Positions 23,863-29,686 of a stretch of 33,930 nt of DNA are shown in pieces. The stretch spans positions 1 to 33,930 of the forward strand of contig NZ_JBNPMC010000036.1 of assembly GCF_050313795.1 (NCBI RefSeq), given 5' to 3'. A program made the position numbers and the translations under genes. The stretch is from CAMBRQ01 sp945870325. Its GTDB lineage: Bacteria > Bacillota > Clostridia > Lachnospirales > Lachnospiraceae. The notes beneath the pieces are model-generated. The model saw only the letters and a program-made list of their open reading frames with translations. It had not been told where the DNA came from and did not search any database. Numbering within the stretch: the stretch's first letter is position 1; each line of letters starts with the position of its first letter.

Positions 23863-24997
23863 GTTTTTCTCGCTCCTTTCGCTTTGAATGTTTGCTAACT
23901 ATTTTCTTTAATTTCTTAACATTCACATAAGGCTTGACCCTTTGCAGGTACATGTCGTATGTGTCTGTATTGCTCAAGTAACCCATGTATGACAGAATTG
24001 CGGTTGCATCGTACCATGTGATTTTCTCTTTCTTTGCGACACGGTTGACTTTCCGTGTGCAACTCAACATGATGCTTTCCCGCAGAATCGTCTTGTCGTG
24101 ATAGAACTGGAATCCCATGAAATCGAGTGGTCTCCCTTTTCTCTTTCCGGTCTTTTTCTCTGTGTAATCGAACCGGAACACCTGCCAGTTTCCTTTCATC
24201 TGCAAGTTGAACTTTTCTCTCAAGAATCTCTCAATCTCCTGCTGCATCCTGTGGAGTTCCTTTTTGTTCTTTCCGAACACCACCATATCATCCATATACC
24301 GGATATAATGCACCGCTTTCAACTGTTCTTTGATGAAATGGTCGAGAGGCTGCAACATGAAATTTGACAACCACTGCGATGTGTAAAACCCTAAAGGCAA
24401 CCCGACCTCGCTCCCGTCAATTATCAGTTCGAGGATGTACAACATTCTCTCGTCTCTGATTTTCTTCTTGAGCCACGCTTTCAAGACATCATGGTCAACA
24501 CTCTCGAAAAAGTGTCGAATATCCATCTTGAGAACATATTTGCAGTTCTTTTTGTCTCGCTGAATCCACCTCTCGATGTACTTTTTCCCATAATGAGCAC
24601 CCCTGTTCGGTACGCTCCCACACGAGAACTCATACATCCCTTTCATGAAAATGTCATAACACGCAGAGACGACAATGTGGTGAATCACCTGCTCATAATT
24701 GTATCGAGGTTTCTCAATCATTCTCACTTTTCTGCTCGTTCCCTCGTTGATGCAGACTTTCCCGTGTCTTGATGGTTTCCATGCCTTTTCCGGATGCGGT
24801 ACGTCGTACCCCTCCGGTGCAGTGTTCTCAAGTTGCTCGACGACGTTCTTGACATGTCTCTGAATGTTGGTCGGCTCTAATATCACCGCAACGTCCGGAC
24901 GCTCTGTCTTGCCCTTTGCTGCTTTATGAAATTTTTGCTCAACATTGCTATGTTCTAACATAGGCTTGTACAGGTTATTGACGGATTTCTTTCCCAT
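23699..24997 (-). CDS. DGR reverse transcriptase
   Basis: A 432-residue reverse transcriptase from the ATG at 24997 (MGKKSVNNLY), chosen because GAGGTG lies 9 bases before; a GTG four codons upstream overlaps that site. Visible motifs: SCGSVPNRGAHYG, catalytic Asp159 in KMDIRHFFE, LPLGFYTSQWLSNFML (the LGxxxSQ variant typical of DGR enzymes; group II and retron enzymes usually have SP), the active-site YMDD (234-237) and DFMGFQFY. No maturase or endonuclease domain follows. It should copy the template repeat RNA with errors at adenines and feed cDNA into the variable repeat. The last approximately 54 residues overlap the next gene. Confidence 0.93.
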   Translation of the reverse strand: MGKKSVNNLYKPMLEHSNVEQKFHKAAKGKTERPDVAVILEPTNIQRHVKNVVEQLENTAPEGYDVPHPEKAWKPSRHGKVCINEGTSRKVRMIEKPRYNYEQVIHHIVVSACYDIFMKGMYEFSCGSVPNRGAHYGKKYIERWIQRDKKNCKYVLKMDIRHFFESVDHDVLKAWLKKKIRDERMLYILELIIDGSEVGLPLGFYTSQWLSNFMLQPLDHFIKEQLKAVHYIRYMDDMVVFGKNKKELHRMQQEIERFLREKFNLQMKGNWQVFRFDYTEKKTGKRKGRPLDFMGFQFYHDKTILRESIMLSCTRKVNRVAKKEKITWYDATAILSYMGYLSNTDTYDMYLQRVKPYVNVKKLKKIVSKHSKRKEREKHERMERSVRNGGRTAGGVRHNSVTDNGISETQYQESNERGCRRKENHRMAARGA

Positions 24998-25136
24998 CTT
25001 TCTTATCACCTCAAGGTCTTTCTGATATTCTTACTCGACCCTGCCTGCATCGGTATCATTTCCACTGGTTAGGTGTATTTCAACACCCTGCGGTGTAGGA
25101 AAAAGGTGTGCTTTTGGTTAAATGCTCCATAATTTG
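24998..25136 (-). other. Spacer between template repeat and reverse transcriptase
   Basis: About 139 bases of non-coding DNA. In the Bordetella phage BPP-1 DGR, a spacer of close to this length after the template repeat is part of the RNA from which cDNA is primed. Here it contains a small ACACC/GGTGT hairpin with a CTGC loop (25083-25096 on the plus strand) and the reverse transcriptase ribosome binding site. The functional assignment is by analogy. Confidence 0.5.
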
Positions 25137-25249
25137 ATAAGATTGGCTCGCCACGATGTTCGTGTTCACGTTCGTCGCAGGGTTGTTCACATTCCAGTAC
25201 GACAAACCGCACTTCGACCCGTTGCCACGGTTGCCACCGAACAGGGCAA
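25137..25249 (-). repeat. DGR template repeat (TR), 113 bases
   Basis: Non-coding repeat that aligns without gaps to 25479-25591 (offset 342). I compared all 113 positions: 13 differ and 100 are identical. On the plus strand every difference is a T in this copy; on the sense (minus) strand, that is an A. Thirteen of 26 adenines are changed, and none of the 87 other bases. Sense changes are six A to G, six A to T, one A to C. Short frames through it are fortuitous. Confidence 0.95.
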
Positions 25250-25303
25250 GGACGCACACCGATTCCCCTGTCATGTCAAGGTCATCTTTTTGTCATGTCG
25301 GAG

Positions 25304-25309
25304 ATTCTA
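25304..25309 (-). promoter_or_regulatory. Possible extended -10 promoter for the template RNA
   Basis: On the minus strand TGATAGAAT forms an extended -10 (TG then one base then TAGAAT) about 55 bases upstream of the template repeat. No good -35 is present. A dedicated promoter would let the template RNA be made independently of late phage transcription; this is speculative. Confidence 0.25.
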
Positions 25310-25385
25310 TCACAATTTTTTCTGTTTGTGTCGGATGTGCCTCCCGTTTCCATCATCGTGGAAAATCCTTGTCATACCGTACACC

Positions 25386-25463
25386 TCGGAGGGTAAACCC
25401 TCCGAACCTCCCTTTTTATTGCGGGGGAGTATCTCCCCCGTTCCCCCTCGCTGCTTACGCAGC
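25386..25463. other. Three hairpins after the variable repeat
   Basis: Directly downstream of the variable repeat (sense, minus strand) are three perfect hairpins: GCTGC/GCAGC with a 4-base loop over the stop codon (25450-25463), CGGGGGAG/CTCCCCCG with a 3-base loop (25422-25440), and TCGGAGGG/CCCTCCGA with an 8-bp stem and 4-base loop (25386-25405). No T-run follows on the sense strand. In BPP-1 an 8-bp, 4-base-loop hairpin just after the variable repeat is needed for efficient target use, so one of these may be that element. Confidence 0.6.
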
Positions 25464-26693
25464 AGCAACAGGCGGTTTACAAGAAAGGCTCGCCACGAAG
25501 ACCGGGTCCACGCTCGTCGCAGGGTTGTACACATTCCAGCACGACAAACCGCACCTCGACCCGTTGCCACGGTAGCCACCGAACAGGGCAACTGCAACGA
25601 TCGTATTGTTGAACCATAACCCATCACATTCGTATGTGGTCTCACTTCCGGATGCAACGGTCGGGATTCTTCCGATGTCGGATGCCATTTCCATTCTTGA
25701 ACAGTAGCCTCCGGATGTTCCGGACGGTGTCAGTCCTGTGTTTGTGTACCCCGCACCTGTTGAGTTGTACGGAGGAACTGCTTTCACATGATACACTCCG
25801 TTGATAAGCAGCAGACCTCTCAAACGTTTCCAGTAGTTCGCAAAGAAATTCTCGCAGTAAAATACTTTGACTGCCTGTGTGGTCGATGTATAACCGAAAA
25901 ACTGTCCTTTTCCGTTGAGTGTTCCGGTCTGCAAGAAATTGTCGGACTGACTGTTTCCATTTCCAAACTTGCCCTGTGAGTTGGTGCTGCATGTAATCAT
26001 CGTACACATTTCATACATGAGGTTGATTTCAGAAAATGACTGTTTATCCCATCTGTCACCGTTCTGCTTTGCTGCGGTCGTCTCCTGCTCGTCTGTCATG
26101 GACGCTGTCGGTGTGAGACCGGAGAGCGAACGCATCCTATTGTTGACAACCGAACCCTCGTACATCGGGAAATATGTCACGGGCAGGACATTTCCGTCTG
26201 CGTCGGTGTGTGCGTATGCTTTGTATGTGTCATCGTACTGCTCCTCACAGAACACAACAAAATGATAATTGTTCTGTGTCCATCTCTTGACCCAAATCAG
26301 AGGAATCTCGGACATTGCATTTCCACCGTATGATGTTTTTGCGATGTCCGATGCTCCTCCGTTCAGCTTGAGAGCATGGTTTTCATGATTCAGTTCATAG
26401 TCAACCGTTCCGTCAGTTCTTACCATGACCGGACGGTTTTTCTTTACGAACCAAATATCTCCCCAGTCTCCATAATCGAACCCGCCTCCTGCGAAATTCA
26501 TTCCTGCGGGTGTCATTCCAACCGCATCATAAAGATATTTGACACGGGTTGCCGGATTGCTGTCGAGGAGGTTGATTCTCATTCCGTATCTTTTCGGTTT
26601 TGCCTTTGCGTCCTCGATAATTTTCTTTGTGTTGGAAAGAATCTCCTGCGACGTGGATTCTTTCGCCATGAATATTCTGTCACCTGCTGCCAT
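25455..26693 (-). CDS. DGR-variable phage tail tip protein (C-type-lectin-like C-terminus)
   Basis: A 412-residue protein, AAAGGAGG ribosome binding site, start coupled to the previous stop (TAATG). The C-terminal domain ends in the DGR target-protein pattern: CDGLWFNNTIVAVALFGGYR then GNGSRCGL, as in C-type-lectin-fold variable proteins (the GG.R.NGS.CGL core). The variable repeat covers residues about 368-405, ending seven codons before the stop. Relative to the template, 11 residues differ: N to Y, K to R, Y to C, N to Y, N to S, N to D, T to P, N to V, I to F, Q to L, Y to C. It lies downstream of baseplate genes, so receptor binding is likely. Upstream, about 1-330, holds two or more β-rich domains I do not recognise. 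Confidence 0.93.
   Translation of the reverse strand: MAAGDRIFMAKESTSQEILSNTKKIIEDAKAKPKRYGMRINLLDSNPATRVKYLYDAVGMTPAGMNFAGGGFDYGDWGDIWFVKKNRPVMVRTDGTVDYELNHENHALKLNGGASDIAKTSYGGNAMSEIPLIWVKRWTQNNYHFVVFCEEQYDDTYKAYAHTDADGNVLPVTYFPMYEGSVVNNRMRSLSGLTPTASMTDEQETTAAKQNGDRWDKQSFSEINLMYEMCTMITCSTNSQGKFGNGNSQSDNFLQTGTLNGKGQFFGYTSTTQAVKVFYCENFFANYWKRLRGLLLINGVYHVKAVPPYNSTGAGYTNTGLTPSGTSGGYCSRMEMASDIGRIPTVASGSETTYECDGLWFNNTIVAVALFGGYRGNGSRCGLSCWNVYNPATSVDPVFVASLSCKPPVAAA
25479..25591 (-). repeat. DGR variable repeat (VR), inside the tail tip gene
   Basis: The copy of the template repeat that forms codons about 368-405 of the tail tip gene. It aligns without gaps to 25137-25249; all 13 differences correspond to template adenines. 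Beyond each end the two sequences diverge immediately. The three changes nearest the 3' end (sense) are within eight bases of the boundary. Confidence 0.95.
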
Positions 26694-27079
26694 TATTCAC
26701 TTGCCTCCTTTGTGATTTCCTCAAAATACAACGTACCGTTTGAGATACCCATTCGATACTTGATTTGTGTCGCATCGTCCTCCAGTTCGACAGTCGTTGC
26801 CAGTGCTTTCATTTCTGCAAGCAACTCCGTTCCCTTTTTTACCATGTCGTCATAGTACGTTTTTGCATCTTCGTCCATTCCGGTCTTGATTTCTCTGACC
26901 TCCTCGATGTCAAATGCGACAGGGAGGCTCATGAACTCGGTCGAACCGTTACCGATTCGGATGATTCTGTGACCGCTTGTCGTGGTTTCGAGACCCAGTT
27001 CTCCATCATCGAGAACCCTCTTGCTCTCCGTCCACTCTGCGGTCGTTCCCTTTTTCAGAGTGATTGTTGCTGTTGCCAT
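26693..27079 (-). CDS. Phage protein with Mtd-N-like trimerisation domain
   Basis: A 128-residue protein. Residues 1-55 (ATITLKKGTTAEWTESKRVL, DDGELGLETTTSGHRIIRIG, NGSTEFMSLP) match the N-terminal domain found in Mtd of the BPP-1 phage and in many fibre proteins (TAxWxxx..vL.dGELG.E...., IGnG...w..lp). A helical part and a short β-end follow. AGAGGTG precedes the ATG. It lies right before the variable gene and its stop overlaps that start, so the two may act together at the tail tip: this one as the trimeric adaptor, the other carrying the binding face (inference). Confidence 0.75.
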   Translation of the reverse strand: MATATITLKKGTTAEWTESKRVLDDGELGLETTTSGHRIIRIGNGSTEFMSLPVAFDIEEVREIKTGMDEDAKTYYDDMVKKGTELLAEMKALATTVELEDDATQIKYRMGISNGTLYFEEITKEASE

Positions 27080-27096
27080 TCTTTTTCACCTCTTTC

Positions 27097-27939
27097 TCAA
27101 ATTGTGTGTGACGTTCCTGCGATATACTTGTCATAATCGGTCGTGAACGGTGTTCCTCCCTTGACAAGCAGGAGGTCGGTTGATTTTGGTGTTCCTCCAT
27201 CCACATTGATGTTAATGTCCGTCTCAAGTTCTCTGATGCGTTCATAATAGTCTTTGACTGCTGCCAGTATCGCATCAAGACCGGACTGACTGATGATGAT
27301 TTTGTTTGCCTCCTCGGTCGCTGTCAGACATTTCTTTGTCTGCTCGATTGCTGCCTCCATCGCCTCGACGCATTTTGCGATCGCCTTTGCGGTGTCATCC
27401 TCTCTCCGGCTCTCTTTGATTTCTCTTGCCTTTTCAGTAGCCTCTCTCAACCGCTCCTGTGCCTGTCTGACCGCCTCTGCTGCATCAATGGTGTTCTGTG
27501 TGTCCTGTGCGATTTGCAGAGCCTCTCTCGCTGCTGCAATGGTGTTCTCCAGTCTTGTGTATTCTCCGGAGTGAATGATTTCCGATTCATCCCGCTGTGA
27601 CGGAAAAATCTCCATCTCAAACGTCGCACTCGTCAGCAATGCACCATTTTGATACAACTGCACCTCACACAACGCTGTTCCGTGAACCTGCAACATGCCT
27701 CTTGTGAGAGGAATGAGAGCCTCATTTCCGGACTTTTCTCCATCGTTGTGAACGTGTGTCTTGTCTGGTTTGGTCATGTTGATAATGACCTCCACATTGT
27801 CCGGTATCTCATACACGACACCGTCCTCCATGAGTGTCACTCCGATGTACCGTGTTCCCATGTCCATCTGTTTCGCTGCGACTGCAAAATGCTGTGTGTC
27901 TCCATACAAATCCACTTTGATGTGTCTAATGATTTCCAA
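27097..27939 (-). CDS. Phage baseplate upper protein, BppU-like N-terminal domain
   Basis: About 280 residues. The N-terminal approximately 120 residues (IKVDLYGDTQHFAVAAKQMD, DNVEVIINMTKPDKTHVHND and the EVQLYQNGALLTSATFEMEI sandwich) fit the BppU domain of siphophage baseplates. A long Ala/Glu coiled coil (about 125-235) then supplies a trimeric stalk, ending in a short tail. I prefer the TTG at 27939 (MEIIRHIKVDLYG), six bases after GAGGAGGTG; a GTG three codons upstream lies within that site. It precedes the Mtd-N-like and variable proteins, consistent with a receptor-binding complex. Confidence 0.82.
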   Translation of the reverse strand: MEIIRHIKVDLYGDTQHFAVAAKQMDMGTRYIGVTLMEDGVVYEIPDNVEVIINMTKPDKTHVHNDGEKSGNEALIPLTRGMLQVHGTALCEVQLYQNGALLTSATFEMEIFPSQRDESEIIHSGEYTRLENTIAAAREALQIAQDTQNTIDAAEAVRQAQERLREATEKAREIKESRREDDTAKAIAKCVEAMEAAIEQTKKCLTATEEANKIIISQSGLDAILAAVKDYYERIRELETDININVDGGTPKSTDLLLVKGGTPFTTDYDKYIAGTSHTI

Positions 27940-27952
27940 TTTTCTCACCTCC

Positions 27953-28963
27953 TCATGACAATTCTTGCTCGGTTCTCTGAACCTCCTCGAATGACAGTCT
28001 TGTGTTTGCCAGTTCGACCTTGTTCTTTTCTTTCGTCAACGGGTATTCATAGAATTTCACAATCCTGTGGCTCTCACGGATTCCCGTTGACTTGGAGATC
28101 AGCAGCACCGTGTCTCCCAGTGCTATACTGAACACCTCTTTGTACTGTTCTTTTTTCTCCTCGTCCTGCACTGCCTCAACAAGATTGATGATTTCTGCTG
28201 TGTACGACCTGTATGGTTTGGAAAGTTCGTCCAGTTTCGCCTCCGCATCCTCTTTCAGTGATTCCGCATCCGTGTATCTTTCATCTTTCCACGTCATCGT
28301 TTTCACTTTCTTTGAATACTGGTGATTCTCAACATAATTTTTCCCGTCGATATTCAGCATCAATCCATCTTTCCCTATCGGAATGAGCCTTGTTGCAAAG
28401 TCGTATGAGTTTGACTGCACCTGCAACCGCTTGAGGTTCAGACGTTCAATGAAATATGCTCCTCTGTCCTCTCCGTATTTCTCATATACCGAAATTCCCT
28501 TGTTCAGAGAATCGAACACCATCTCGCATCTATACGTTGTAATTGCCTGTTGAGCGACATCCCATGCAGAACAGTTCTGCTCTATCCGGATTGTTCTCTT
28601 TTTGGAAACATCGCACCGGATGACTTTCCATCCAGTTCCGTCGATTGCCTCTGTTAGACATTCATCGACCGTCTTTTCCACAGTCTCAAATCCCTGCGGA
28701 TATTGTTTGCCCTCCAGTTCCTCGACGTTCAATGTTCCGGTGCATTTGTACCATTCCCCGCTCGGCTCGACCTGCTTGATAACAAATTCGTCCGTGTCGG
28801 TTCTGATATATCCCTCCTCTTTGATGTCCGCTGCATACCTGTTTGTCTTTCGGAACTCGAATGTGATTTCCTTATCTCCGGTCTTGAGAGTGCTTGTGAT
28901 GCACGTTTCTTTTATTCCGGATAAAATACACACCTTTTCGTGTGAATCATTGTACAAATCCAT
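27953..28963 (-). CDS. Phage tail protein, prophage endopeptidase tail (Tal-like) family
   Basis: About 336 residues from the ATG at 28963 (MDLYNDSHEKVCILSG), preceded by AGGAGGCGG. It follows the distal tail gene, as tail-associated (Tal/gp58) proteins do. The N-terminal domain (EITFEFRKTNRYAADIKEEG, YIRTDTDEFVIKQVEPSGEW) matches the four-domain ring of the T4 gp27-like hub. It is shorter than Tal proteins with a peptidase or fibre extension. It should close the tail tube; whether a peptidase activity exists cannot be said. Confidence 0.8.
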   Translation of the reverse strand: MDLYNDSHEKVCILSGIKETCITSTLKTGDKEITFEFRKTNRYAADIKEEGYIRTDTDEFVIKQVEPSGEWYKCTGTLNVEELEGKQYPQGFETVEKTVDECLTEAIDGTGWKVIRCDVSKKRTIRIEQNCSAWDVAQQAITTYRCEMVFDSLNKGISVYEKYGEDRGAYFIERLNLKRLQVQSNSYDFATRLIPIGKDGLMLNIDGKNYVENHQYSKKVKTMTWKDERYTDAESLKEDAEAKLDELSKPYRSYTAEIINLVEAVQDEEKKEQYKEVFSIALGDTVLLISKSTGIRESHRIVKFYEYPLTKEKNKVELANTRLSFEEVQRTEQELS

Positions 28964-28974
28964 CTGACCGCCTC

Positions 28975-29682
28975 CTATAACCACATAGGTTTATACTGCA
29001 ATGTGACAAGTGCGTTATTGTCAGAGAAAATGAGATGATGTTCCTTTTCCTGCCCTGTTGTGAGATACGGAAATTCCATCAATGACACATCCTTGAACTT
29101 GTTCTCTCCGTCCATCGTTGCGAATCCTGTTTCTCCGTCAATGATGACGGTTGCTCCTCTCGGAATCGTGTCGATAATAATTTCACCGCAGGAAAGACCG
29201 TTGATTCTTAACTGCTCAATGTACTCCGTTGCTGTGATTGTCAGTCTGCACGGTGTCGCCCTGTTTCCCTGTGCCTCAAATATTGCCTCATACACTCCCT
29301 GCCAGTTCAAACTCACTTCGTCGCTGAACCAGTACCCCGTGAATTTGAACTCTGCTGTGTACCGTGTTTTCGTTATTGTCTTGCTCAACGAGTTCCCCGT
29401 CATATATGCCTTAAAATGGCGACTGTACCCGTCCAGTGTAAGGACAACACCTTTCTGCAACTCTGCATTGAAATCACTGACATGTTTTTGAATCTCGTCT
29501 CTGTCTTTTCCTCTGAACAGGACTGTCACTGTCAGTCCGGACAATGGTGTGTATGTTTCGGATTCCGACGGTATCAATGCCCCGTCGAACATCTCCACCG
29601 TCACCCCCGTCTGTGGAGGCTCGAAATCAACTGTCAACTGCTTTGCATCGAATGACCGAATGTCTATGCTGTCAATTTTCAT
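28975..29682 (-). CDS. Phage distal tail protein (Dit)
   Basis: A 235-residue protein of the siphophage Dit type (SPP1 gp19.1-like): N-terminal IDIRSFDAKQLTVDFEPPQT, the VLFRGKDRDEIQKHVSDFNA block, and a C-terminal galectin-like part with NGLSCGEIIIDTIPRGATVI. It links the tail tube to the baseplate. GGAGGTGAGG precedes the ATG. It stands between the tape measure and the Tal-like gene, as in most siphophages. A small overlap or tight spacing to both sides supports one late operon. Confidence 0.85.
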   Translation of the reverse strand: MKIDSIDIRSFDAKQLTVDFEPPQTGVTVEMFDGALIPSESETYTPLSGLTVTVLFRGKDRDEIQKHVSDFNAELQKGVVLTLDGYSRHFKAYMTGNSLSKTITKTRYTAEFKFTGYWFSDEVSLNWQGVYEAIFEAQGNRATPCRLTITATEYIEQLRINGLSCGEIIIDTIPRGATVIIDGETGFATMDGENKFKDVSLMEFPYLTTGQEKEHHLIFSDNNALVTLQYKPMWL

Positions 29683-29686
29683 GTCC

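Noticed and set aside
23699..24997. Reverse transcriptase as part of a group II intron, retron or abortive-infection system
   Set aside because: No maturase or endonuclease domain and no intron ends are seen; the LGxxxSQ motif and the adjacent adenine-specific repeat pair fit a DGR.
25069..25274. Two short minus-strand frames across the template repeat resembling the end of the tail tip protein
   Set aside because: They show similarity only because the template is a copy of the coding variable repeat. They have no proper start or ribosome site, and the template of a DGR is non-coding.
25137..25591. Template and variable repeats read as a CRISPR or simple duplicated repeat
   Set aside because: There are only two copies, differing solely at adenines of one copy, beside a reverse transcriptase; this pattern is specific to DGRs.
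25122..25619. Plus-strand frames of 139-165 codons across the template and variable repeats
   Set aside because: They are antisense shadows of the repeat and of the tail tip gene; every supported phage gene here is on the minus strand.
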